A stretch of 8,043 bases of DNA, taken from assembly GCA_946886325.1 (NCBI GenBank), contig CAMPIK010000089.1:1-8043 (forward strand), given 5' to 3'. Below the pieces are notes generated by a model. The model saw nothing but the letters and a program-made list of their open reading frames with translations. It had not been told where the DNA came from and did no database searches. The stretch is from an uncultured Shinella sp. (GTDB lineage: Bacteria > Pseudomonadota > Alphaproteobacteria > Rhizobiales > Rhizobiaceae). Within the stretch, counting starts at the first letter, position 1, and each line of letters starts with the position of its first letter. This document shows, one piece after another, positions 1 to 6,141 of the stretch. The translations under genes and the position numbers were made by a program.

Positions 1-22
1 AAAGCTCCCCCTGTGGTCGTGG

Positions 23-177
23 CGCCCCCCTCCTCCCGCTGCCGCGACCTTCTCCCCGATGGGGAGAAGAAACTCGCGGCGATGCCGCTGCCGACGTCGG
101 CGGTTGTGCGGGACAGGTCCGGTACTGTTTCTTCTCCCCAGCGGGGAGAAGGTGCCGGCAGGCGGATGAGGGGGGCG
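23..177. repeat. RIME-like rhizobial intergenic repeat with two hairpins and terminal inverted repeats
   Basis: The segment is bounded by two 35-bp arms (23-57 and 143-177) that are inverted copies of each other with 30 of 35 positions matching. Each inner arm end folds into its own 9-bp hairpin: CTTCTCCCC-GAT-GGGGAGAAG at 49-69 and CTTCTCCCC-AGC-GGGGAGAAG at 131-151. Paired CTTCTCCCC/GGGGAGAAG palindromes with a flanking GTGCCGGCAGGCGGATGAGG-type tail are the hallmark of RIME (Rhizobium intergenic mosaic element) repeats; that name comes from recall of the family, not from a search. It sits just past the 3' end of ribH2, so in RNA it could act as a 3' end or processing structure. It encodes no convincing protein. 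Confidence 0.75.
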
Positions 178-208
178 GCAACCCCTGCGCCCGCGAATAT
201 GGTTGCCG
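176..208 (-). terminator. Weak candidate 3'-end hairpin after ribH2
   Basis: CGGCAACC (176-183) and GGTTGCCG (201-208) form a perfect 8-bp stem with a 17-nt loop, starting 10 bases after the ribH2 stop codon. No T-tract follows on the minus strand; the sequence instead runs into the C-rich end of the RIME-like element. It may be a 3'-end stabilising hairpin or one part of a termination region with the two strong hairpins beyond it. It could also be chance. Confidence 0.3.
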
Positions 209-218
209 ATCGCTCGCG

Positions 219-790
<572 letters not shown>

Positions 791-929
791 CTCTCTTTCA
801 TCCGGACTGTAACCGTCGGCTCCGGCATCGCACCGGATCTGCTGACCCTTCCAGTTGGCGTGGAAGGCGCTCGCGGGCTCCGGGCTTTCGCCCGATACCG
901 CCGGTGGGGAATTTCGCCCCGCCCTGAGA
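791..929 (-). promoter_or_regulatory. FMN riboswitch (RFN element)
   Basis: Read on the minus strand, this segment contains the conserved blocks of the RFN aptamer in the right order. They are TCTCAGGGCGGGGCGAAATT, CCCACCGGCGGTA, AGCCCGCGAGCG, GGTCAGCAGATCCGGTG, a CCGGAGCCGACGGTTACAGT block, and a closing CCGGATGAAAGAGAG that can pair with the opening UCUC to form P1. The variable helix is short and contains the CUUCCA/UGGAAG arm. Such elements bind flavin mononucleotide and lower expression of riboflavin synthesis or uptake genes. Here the only gene placed to respond is ribH2, whose start codon is about 100 bases beyond the aptamer. Confidence 0.97.
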
Positions 930-937
930 ACGATCGC

Positions 938-966
938 AGACTAGCCTGTCCGTCGCGACGGATCAA
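938..966 (-). promoter_or_regulatory. Candidate sigma-70 promoter for the riboswitch-ribH2 transcript
   Basis: On the minus strand a TTGATC -35 box (966-961) and a TAGTCT -10 box (943-938) are separated by exactly 17 bases. The first riboswitch helix starts about 8 bases after the -10 box, which is where transcription should begin. The spacer and box edge hold a perfect 14-bp palindrome, TCCGTCGCGACGGA (949-962). The boxes fit consensus only partly, but the placement is right. Confidence 0.55.
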
Positions 967-1042
967 ATGCGCGCACGACGCAAAAGTCGGGATTTGCGAC
1001 AGATTTTTTCCGGCGTTCGAATCAAGCCCGGAATGTCTTTGC

Positions 1043-2104
1043 TCAATCCCGGATGACGAGCAGGTCGCCGGCCGTGAACCGCAGCGTCACCGGCTCGCCG
1101 ACCTTTGGCGGCACCAGGCCGGGGTTGTTGAACATGTCGAAGGAGATGACGCTGCCGCCGACTTTCATGCGCGTGCGGATGACCGAGCCGAGGAAGTTTG
1201 TGGAGACGACCTCGCCGGAAAGTGCCGTGTCGCCCTTGGCATCAGGCGCGATCGATCCGGCCTCGGGGCGCAGCGCCAGCGAGATCGTGTCGCCGGCCTT
1301 GGCAGCGCCGAGCGGCTCGCGCAGCGTCACGCCCTGGTCGCCGATCGAAATGCGGTTTGCGGACGCATCCACCACGGTTGCCTCGATGAGGTTCAGCGTG
1401 CCGACGAAATTGGCGACGAAGCGCGTGGCGGGACGGTTGTAGATGTCGGCGGGTTTTCCGATCTGGTCGGCGCGACCTGAATTCATCACGACGATGCGGT
1501 CGGAGATCGACAGCGCCTCCTCCTGGTCATGCGTCACGAAGACGGTGGTGATGCCGAGCTGCTGCTGGATCTGGCGGATTTCCTCGCGCAGCGAGACGCG
1601 GATCTTGGCGTCGAGCGCCGATAGCGGCTCGTCGAGCAGCAGCACCTGCGGTTTCGGCGCAAGCGCCCGGGCGAGTGCCACGCGCTGCTGCTGGCCGCCC
1701 GACATCTGGTAGGGATAGCGCTCGGCCAGGTGCTCGAGATGGATCAGGCTCAGCATCTCCTTCACGCGGCTGTCGATCTCGGCCTTCGGCTTGCCGGCGA
1801 CCTTGAGGCCGAAGGCGACGTTTTCCGCGACGTTCATGTTGGGAAACAGTGCATAGGCCTGGAAGACCATGCCGATGTTGCGCTGGTTCGGCTTCAGGTT
1901 CTGCTGGCTCCTGCCGTCGATCTCGATCGTGCCGCCCGATGGCGTCTCGAAGCCGGCGATCATGCGCAGCACGGTGGTCTTGCCGCAGCCGGACGGGCCG
2001 AGGAAGGAGACGAACTCGCCCTTCTCGATCGCCATGTCGAAATCCTTGACCACCTGCACGGGGCCGAAGGACTTGTGGATGCTGGTCAGCGTCAGAAAGC
2101 TCAT
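1043..2104 (-). CDS. ABC importer ATP-binding subunit (PotA/FbpC/AfuC-like)
   Basis: This subunit hydrolyses ATP on the inner face of the membrane to drive uptake through the two permeases encoded upstream. All nucleotide-binding motifs are intact in the 353-residue product: Walker A GPSGCGKTT (36-44), Q-loop glutamine 82, signature SGGQQQR (135-141), Walker B LLLDEP (155-160), D-loop SALD (162-165) and switch histidine 192. A C-terminal TOBE-type region (about 275-350), typical of MalK/PotA-class ATPases, follows. The start at 2104 (MSFLTLTSIHKSF) is preferred because TGAGGA lies 10 bases upstream and the ATPase fold begins there; an in-frame ATG at 2158 would lie within the end of permease 2. 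The gap to the permease 2 stop is 13 bases, so it is the last gene of the operon. The family covers polyamine, iron, phosphonate and sugar-phosphate importers, and the ATPase does not tell them apart. Confidence 0.93.
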   Translation of the reverse strand: MSFLTLTSIHKSFGPVQVVKDFDMAIEKGEFVSFLGPSGCGKTTVLRMIAGFETPSGGTIEIDGRSQQNLKPNQRNIGMVFQAYALFPNMNVAENVAFGLKVAGKPKAEIDSRVKEMLSLIHLEHLAERYPYQMSGGQQQRVALARALAPKPQVLLLDEPLSALDAKIRVSLREEIRQIQQQLGITTVFVTHDQEEALSISDRIVVMNSGRADQIGKPADIYNRPATRFVANFVGTLNLIEATVVDASANRISIGDQGVTLREPLGAAKAGDTISLALRPEAGSIAPDAKGDTALSGEVVSTNFLGSVIRTRMKVGGSVISFDMFNNPGLVPPKVGEPVTLRFTAGDLLVIRD

Positions 2105-2117
2105 ATGCAAAAAATCC

Positions 2118-2900
2118 TCAGGCCTGACGGGGCATGCCCTTCTGGAGACGGGAAACAAGCTGGATCAGGCCCAGGCAACCCCAGGTGATTCCGAAGGCGA
2201 TGACGGCGAGCGCTGCCGGTTCATAGGCGCGGTTGGCGCCGAGAAGCTGCATGTAGGGGCCGAATGCGGGCCGGTTCAGCAATGCGGCCATGGTGAACTC
2301 GCCGATGACGATGGCAAAGGTCAGGAAGGCGCCGGAGAGGACCGCGACGAGCACATTCGGCAGGATGATGCGCGCAAGGATCGTCGTCCAGCCGGCGCCG
2401 AGGCTCTGCGCGGCCTCCGTCAGCGTGGCGATGTCGATGGTCCTGAGGCCGGTATCGACGGCCCGGTACATGTAGGGCAGGGCGAGCGTCGCATAGCCGA
2501 ACATCAGCAGGATGTCGGTACCAACAGCCGATCCCGTCAGCGGCAGCCAGCTCGACGTGTTGTAGAGCCGGATATAGCCGAAGACGATGACGATCGCCGG
2601 AATGACCAGCGGCAGCAGCGTGACGAATTCGATATAGGGTCGAAGGCCGGGCAGCTTGAGCCGTACCCAATAGGCCGTCGGCACGACGAGAAGGACGCCG
2701 AAGACGATGGTGAAGAGGGCGAGCATCACCGAGTAGCTGAAGGTTTCCTGGAACCGCGGGTCGTTCAACACCCTGGAATAGGCTTCAAAGGAATACTCGC
2801 CGCGCCGCATCTTCAGCGAGAAGTTCGTCATGCCGATCAGCGGCAGGGTGAAATAGAGAAGGCCGAATATCAGCGCGCCCCAGGCCCAGAACTTCTTCAT
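2118..2900 (-). CDS. ABC importer permease subunit 2 (PotC/FbpB-like)
   Basis: Inner-membrane permease of 260 residues forming half of the transport channel. About six hydrophobic segments are visible, near residues 5-25, 57-78, 88-112, 128-146, 183-205 and 229-250. The cytoplasmic coupling motif TEAAQSLGAGWTTILARIILP (161-181) matches the EAA loop that docks onto the ATPase. The start MKKFWAWG at 2900 overlaps the stop of permease 1 in an ATGA, with AAAGGTGG just upstream, so the two genes are probably translationally coupled. The reading frame stays open as far as 3791, but that extension is only the shifted reading of permease 1 and is not part of this protein. The substrate cannot be told from the permease. 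Confidence 0.92.
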   Translation of the reverse strand: MKKFWAWGALIFGLLYFTLPLIGMTNFSLKMRRGEYSFEAYSRVLNDPRFQETFSYSVMLALFTIVFGVLLVVPTAYWVRLKLPGLRPYIEFVTLLPLVIPAIVIVFGYIRLYNTSSWLPLTGSAVGTDILLMFGYATLALPYMYRAVDTGLRTIDIATLTEAAQSLGAGWTTILARIILPNVLVAVLSGAFLTFAIVIGEFTMAALLNRPAFGPYMQLLGANRAYEPAALAVIAFGITWGCLGLIQLVSRLQKGMPRQA

Positions 2901-3787
2901 TTCAGCCACCTTTCGCTGCGTGCGCGCAGCCAGATGTAGATCGCGTTGGCGATGCCCGTCACGACGATCATGCCGAAGGCGAGCGCGTAGCCGAGATGGG
3001 GATCGCCGAGCACGTCGCCGCGTATCTGCGCGAAAAGCAGGATCGGCACGATCGACAGCGACGAGCCGGTGAGCGCGATGGCCGTCGCCACGGCGCCGAA
3101 GGCGTTGGCGAAGAGCAGTGCGAGCGCGCCCAGAAACGAGGGCAGCAGGATCGGGAAGGCGACGTAGCGCCAGTACTGGAAATGGCTGGCGCCGAGGATC
3201 TCGGCCGCTTCCCGCCATTCGCGCCTCAGGCCGTCGATCGCCGGGGTGATGATGAGGATCATCAGGGGGATCTGGAAGAACAGATAGGTGAGCGTCAGGC
3301 CCCAGAAGGAAAGGAGATTGAAGCCGAGCAGGCGCAGGTCGATGCCGAGCTGCGACTTCAGGAACACGGTGACGAGACCGACCGGGCCGAGCGTTGCCAG
3401 GAAGGCGAAGGCGAGCGGCACGCCGGCGAAATTCGATGCGACGCCCGAAAAGGTCAGAAGCGGCCCGCGGATGAATTTCGGCAGCCCGCCAAGCACCACG
3501 GCCGTGGCGACCGAAAAGCCGACGAGGCAGCCGAGCAGCGCCGAGGCGAGGCTGATCTTGATCGAGATCCAGTAGGCCGCGAGGATCGAGTCCGTGAAGA
3601 GGCCGCGGATATTGGCGAGCGTAAATCCGCCCTCCGGCGTCTGGAAGGCGCCGACGACGATCCGCATGGTGGGCATGATGAGGAACAGGAGCACGAACAG
3701 GGCAAAGGGCAGGATGCCGAGCCAGTGGAGCGGAAGGCGGAACGACGCCGGCGCCGGCCTGTCGGCCGTGGATCTCTGCAAAGCCAT
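2897..3787 (-). CDS. ABC importer permease subunit 1 (PotB/FbpB-like)
   Basis: Inner-membrane permease of 296 residues and partner of permease 2. A short cytoplasmic N-terminus is followed by a first transmembrane segment (about 22-42) and further hydrophobic stretches near 75-100, 110-135, 158-182, 215-240 and 265-287. The coupling loop WREAAEILGASHFQYWRYVAFPILLP (191-216; only its EAA and G residues and the ILLP end are diagnostic) is intact. The start at 3787 is supported by GAGGA a few bases upstream. The gene lies 86 bases after the binding-protein gene, the largest gap inside the operon, which is occupied by a strong hairpin. It ends in a 4-base ATGA overlap with permease 2. Two separate permease genes rather than one fused gene, as in FbpB, resembles the PotBC or 2-aminoethylphosphonate type of layout. 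Confidence 0.92.
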   Translation of the reverse strand: MALQRSTADRPAPASFRLPLHWLGILPFALFVLLFLIMPTMRIVVGAFQTPEGGFTLANIRGLFTDSILAAYWISIKISLASALLGCLVGFSVATAVVLGGLPKFIRGPLLTFSGVASNFAGVPLAFAFLATLGPVGLVTVFLKSQLGIDLRLLGFNLLSFWGLTLTYLFFQIPLMILIITPAIDGLRREWREAAEILGASHFQYWRYVAFPILLPSFLGALALLFANAFGAVATAIALTGSSLSIVPILLFAQIRGDVLGDPHLGYALAFGMIVVTGIANAIYIWLRARSERWLK

Positions 3788-3834
3788 TCATGTCCTCGTT
3801 TCAGCATCGCGACAGATGCGGCGGAAGGGAGAAG

Positions 3835-3861
3835 CCGCCCCGGCGACAGGCGCCGGGGCGG
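3835..3861 (-). promoter_or_regulatory. Strong GC hairpin between binding-protein and permease genes
   Basis: CCGCCCCGGCG (3835-3845) and CGCCGGGGCGG (3851-3861) form a perfect 11-bp stem with a 5-base loop. It starts 12 bases after the binding-protein stop codon. On the minus strand it is followed by CTTCTCCC and not by a T-run, so it is unlikely to be a full terminator. Hairpins in this position in binding-protein operons are known to protect the upstream mRNA or cause partial termination, so that more binding protein than permease is made. That role here is inferred. Confidence 0.6.
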
Positions 3862-3873
3862 TGTCAAGCGTGC

Positions 3874-4977
3874 TTACTGGACGTTTGCGCCGACGACGGA
3901 GTCCCAGGCGCCGGTGACGGCCGCCTTGTTCGCATCGACCTCTTCCAGCGTCGGGAAGTAGGCCTTCTCGTAGGATTCTGCCGGCGGCAGGGCGTCGAGA
4001 AGCTCCTGCGGAACCTTGCCGTCCTTGACCATGGCGTTGAAGCGGGCAGGGTGGCAATAGCCCTTCAGCCAGCCGAGCTGGCCTTCATCCGAATAGAGGT
4101 GCTCCATCCACAGCTTGGCGGCATTCGGATGCGGCGCAAAGGCGGAGATGCCCTGGACGTAGACGCCGGCCAGAACGCCCGATGCCGGAACCACGACTTC
4201 GACCGGCGGGTTGCCGGCGAGCGTGTCCTTGGCGGAGAGCGCGTTGTAGTCCCACATCACGATGATCGGGGTGGCACCCTGGGCAAGCGTGCCGGTCTTG
4301 CCGATGACGGGCACGAAGTTGCCGGCCTTGTTCATCTCGCCGAAGTACTTGAGGCCGGCTTCACCGGCATCCTTGCCGGCAGCGGCGCCCGAGGCCATGC
4401 CTGCGGCGAGCACGCCGAGGATCGCCTGGTTGGAGGCGCGCGGATCGCCGGCAAGTGCTACCTGTCCGGCATATTCCGGCTTCAGCAGGTCGGCCCAGTC
4501 CTTCGGGGTGTTCTCGACGAGGTCCTTGTTTACCAGCAGCGACATCACGCCGTAGTAGTCGCCGTACCAGTAGCCTTCGGCGTCCTTGATCGTGTCCGGA
4601 ATTTCGTCCCAGGTGGAGACCTTGTAGGGCTGAAGCAGGCCTTCGGCCTTCATCTGCGGGCCAAAGGCCAGGCCGACGTCGACGACGTCCGGCGACTGCG
4701 GACCCTTGTTGTCCTTGTTGGCCTTGATCGCCTCGACCTCGTCGGCGGAGCCGGCGTCGGGGTTCAGTTCGTTGACCGTGATTTCCGGATATTTCGCCTT
4801 GAAGGAGGCGATGACATCGCCGTAGCCGCACCAGTCGTGCGGCAGCGCGATGGTGGTCAGCATGCCCTCGGCCTTGGCGGCGGCGATGAGTTCTGCGCTG
4901 GGCTCGGCCCAGGCGAACGATGCCGATGCGACGAGCATCGCGGTGGAGAGCGAAAGCAGGCGTTTCGTCTGAGACAT
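3874..4977 (-). CDS. ABC importer periplasmic substrate-binding protein (PotD/FbpA/AfuA-like)
   Basis: This is the ligand receptor of the operon, 367 residues long. It has a clear Sec signal peptide: basic MSQTKR, a hydrophobic core (about 7-21) and an AWA-EP cleavage site after residue 24. The mature protein reads as a type II periplasmic binding protein of the group containing PotD, FbpA and AfuA. Features include the ELIAAAKAEGMLTT opening, SPDVVDVGLAF in the first lobe, YGVMSLLVNKDLV at the hinge, and the GISAFAPHPNAAKLWMEHLYSDEGQ C-lobe segment. Only two cysteines are present, at 50 and 308, which could form a disulfide. GTG at 4980 and ATG at 4977 are adjacent possible starts; AAAGGAG lies 7 and 10 bases upstream of them, and ATG is chosen. 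It is the first gene of the operon, so it is made with or above the level of the other subunits. The ligand is unknown; polyamine, iron, phosphonate and sugar phosphate are all seen in relatives. Confidence 0.9.
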   Translation of the reverse strand: MSQTKRLLSLSTAMLVASASFAWAEPSAELIAAAKAEGMLTTIALPHDWCGYGDVIASFKAKYPEITVNELNPDAGSADEVEAIKANKDNKGPQSPDVVDVGLAFGPQMKAEGLLQPYKVSTWDEIPDTIKDAEGYWYGDYYGVMSLLVNKDLVENTPKDWADLLKPEYAGQVALAGDPRASNQAILGVLAAGMASGAAAGKDAGEAGLKYFGEMNKAGNFVPVIGKTGTLAQGATPIIVMWDYNALSAKDTLAGNPPVEVVVPASGVLAGVYVQGISAFAPHPNAAKLWMEHLYSDEGQLGWLKGYCHPARFNAMVKDGKVPQELLDALPPAESYEKAYFPTLEEVDANKAAVTGAWDSVVGANVQ

Positions 4978-5004
4978 CACGGGTGTTCTCCTTTAGTGAG
5001 TCAG

Positions 5005-5023
5005 TCAGCTTCGACGAAGCTGA
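5005..5023. promoter_or_regulatory. Perfect 19-bp palindrome upstream of the ABC operon (candidate operator)
   Basis: TCAGCTTCGACGAAGCTGA has perfect 9-bp arms around a central A. It ends 27 bases upstream of the binding-protein start and 10 bases upstream of its AAAGGAG site. A further GAAGCT half-site lies at 5038-5043, 22 bases from the GAAGCT of the right arm, which is about two helical turns. An AGCTTT variant follows at 5063-5068. The RpiR-type regulator encoded immediately upstream is the obvious candidate ligand. In RNA it would also fold as an 8-bp stem with a 3-base loop in the 5' leader, so a role at the RNA level cannot be excluded. No convincing -35/-10 pair was seen for this operon. 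Confidence 0.5.
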
Positions 5024-5093
5024 TACTGATGCGACATGAAGCTTATGTGACAGTAATAATTCAGCTTTCCCGGCTGACACCGGGCCGGGCCGG

Positions 5094-5972
5094 TTATCTC
5101 GGTTTTCGGAAGAGGCGGCTTGCCTCGAACAGGCCCTCCAGTTCCTTCATGCGGTCGCGGGTCTCGTCCCAGGTGGTGCTCTGGACCGTCTCGATCAGCG
5201 CTTCGACGATGAAGAGCGTGACCACGGACGAGTCCCAGGCCGACGGTGCCTCGATATGGACCCGGAAGACGAAGCGGGCGCCCTTGGCGACCGGCGAGGC
5301 CCACTGGTCGGTGAAGAGCACGATCTCGACGCCGCGTTCGCGGGCGATGCGCCCGAGCGTCTCCATCTCCTGCTCGTAGCGGCGGATGTCGAAGATGATC
5401 AGGACGTCGCCGGCCTTCATGTTCAGCACGTAATGCGGCCAGGAACTCGGATTGGAGGCGATCTGCGTGACGCCCGGCCGCACCACCTGCAGATGGGTGA
5501 AGAGATAGTCGGCGAGCGCCTTGGTGATGCGACCGCCGACGATGTAGACGCTGCGCTTGCGGTCGGCGACGAGCGCGGCCGCCCCGTCGAACTCGGCGGT
5601 TTCGACCTGCGACAGCGTCTGGCGCATGTTGCTCATGATCGCGTCGGCGAAGCGGTTGAGGATATGCGTGCCGGGGGCATTGGCGGCCCAGCGGTCGTGT
5701 TTGGCGATGGGGTTGGAGAGCGTCGCCTCCAGTTCGTGGTGCAGCCGCGACTGGAAATCGGGAAAGCCGCGATAGCCGAGCTTCTGCACCATACGGGCGA
5801 CCGTCGGCGTCGACACGCCCGCATTGTCCGCGACCGTCGTGATGCTGCCGAGGCCTGAAACCGGATAATTGTCGAGCAGAGACCCTGCCAGCTGCTTCTC
5901 GGCGCGCGTCAGCGTTTCGAAGCGGGCATTGATCACGTCCGACACCGTCATGGATGCCTGGTCGATCGTCAA
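5094..5972 (-). CDS. RpiR/MurR-family transcriptional regulator with SIS domain
   Basis: Cytoplasmic DNA-binding regulator of about 292 residues. The N-terminal HTH_6 domain covers about residues 8-84, with the helix-turn-helix at SITTVADNAGVSTPTVARMV (43-62) followed by LGYRGFPDFQ. The SIS domain covers about 139-270 (RKRSVYIVGGRITKALADYL, then AGDVLIIFDIRRY and GVEIVLFTDQ); in this family SIS domains usually bind phosphorylated sugars. The start is a choice: TTG at 5972 has AGGGG 8 bases upstream, whereas ATG at 5951 (MTVSDVINARFETL) has only a weak AGGC. Both are in frame and differ by seven residues. Long extension beyond 5972 crosses the promoter and is not credible. It lies upstream of the ABC operon on the same strand, 113 bases from it, and divergently from the hydrolase gene. 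It therefore probably controls one or both. Confidence 0.9.
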   Translation of the reverse strand: MTIDQASMTVSDVINARFETLTRAEKQLAGSLLDNYPVSGLGSITTVADNAGVSTPTVARMVQKLGYRGFPDFQSRLHHELEATLSNPIAKHDRWAANAPGTHILNRFADAIMSNMRQTLSQVETAEFDGAAALVADRKRSVYIVGGRITKALADYLFTHLQVVRPGVTQIASNPSSWPHYVLNMKAGDVLIIFDIRRYEQEMETLGRIARERGVEIVLFTDQWASPVAKGARFVFRVHIEAPSAWDSSVVTLFIVEALIETVQSTTWDETRDRMKELEGLFEASRLFRKPR

Positions 5973-6011
5973 ATTGTTCCCCTGATTTCCGGTCTCTGCC
6001 GGACTTCTAAA

Positions 6012-6041
6012 ATTAATCGGCGCTGTCACAAATGAAGTCAA
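6012..6041 (-). promoter_or_regulatory. Candidate sigma-70 promoter for the RpiR-type regulator
   Basis: On the minus strand TTGACT (6041-6036) and ATTAAT (6017-6012) are 18 bases apart. They match the -35 and -10 consensus at 5 and 4 of 6 positions. The -10 box lies about 40 bases upstream of the TTG start. A T7 run (6045-6051) flanks the -35 box and could act as an UP-type element. One arm of the inverted motif at 6018-6028 lies in the spacer, so a bound protein could block this promoter. Confidence 0.55.
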
Positions 6042-6086
6042 CTGTTTTTTTGAAGAGAATTTTTCAGGTTTCGGTTGACAGTGCCG
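6018..6086. promoter_or_regulatory. Inverted TGACAG(C/T)GCCG motif pair in the divergent promoter region
   Basis: CGGCGCTGTCA at 6018-6028 and TGACAGTGCCG at 6076-6086 are inverted copies that match at 10 of 11 positions, with 47 bases between them. The first lies in the spacer of the regulator promoter and the second covers most of the TTGACA box of the plus-strand promoter. The arrangement suggests a pair of operator sites serving both directions, though part of the match on the right is also simply a -35 hexamer. A TGTGACAGT copy occurs at 5046-5054 upstream of the ABC operon. Confidence 0.45.
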
Positions 6087-6103
6087 CGAGTGTGAAGAAT
6101 TCT
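6075..6103 (+). promoter_or_regulatory. Candidate promoter for the FGase-TRAP unit
   Basis: A perfect TTGACA -35 box (6075-6080) is followed after 17 bases by AATTCT (6098-6103), a weak -10 box with 3 of 6 consensus matches. The GTG start of the hydrolase is 38 bases downstream. A strong -35 with a poor -10 fits a regulated promoter. The motif arm at 6076-6086 overlaps the -35 box. Confidence 0.45.
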
Positions 6104-6141
6104 TTTCAGCAACAAGACTGGCCGATCGAGGGGACGGCGCC

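Noticed and set aside
1008..1033. Possible terminator after the ABC ATPase: TTCCGG/CCGGAA with a 14-base loop
   Set aside because: The stem is only 6 bp, the loop is long, and on the minus strand it is followed by an A-run and not a T-run, so it does not support termination in the operon direction.
2901..3791. Long open extension of permease 2, giving a 557-residue frame to 3791
   Set aside because: The added N-terminal half is arginine- and proline-rich, with no membrane character, and is the shifted reading of permease 1. The true start MKKFWAWG at 2900 has a ribosome site and an ATGA overlap.
5069..5084. CCCGG-CTGACA-CCGGG hairpin after the regulator stop as a terminator
   Set aside because: It has only 5 bp with no T-tract on the minus strand. 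The surrounding C/G runs allow many alternative pairings, so no single structure is supported.
5041..5093. A sigma-70 promoter for the ABC operon (CTGTCA with a downstream AT-rich segment)
   Set aside because: No pair of boxes with acceptable spacing and match was found, so no promoter is called here.
3790..5379. 529-codon plus-strand frame antisense to the binding-protein gene and the end of the regulator
   Set aside because: It is a mirror frame of GC-rich coding sequence, with a composition unlike any family, and crosses two well-supported genes. The same applies to antisense frames at 1869-2939, 2996-3961, 273-812 and 6106-7059.
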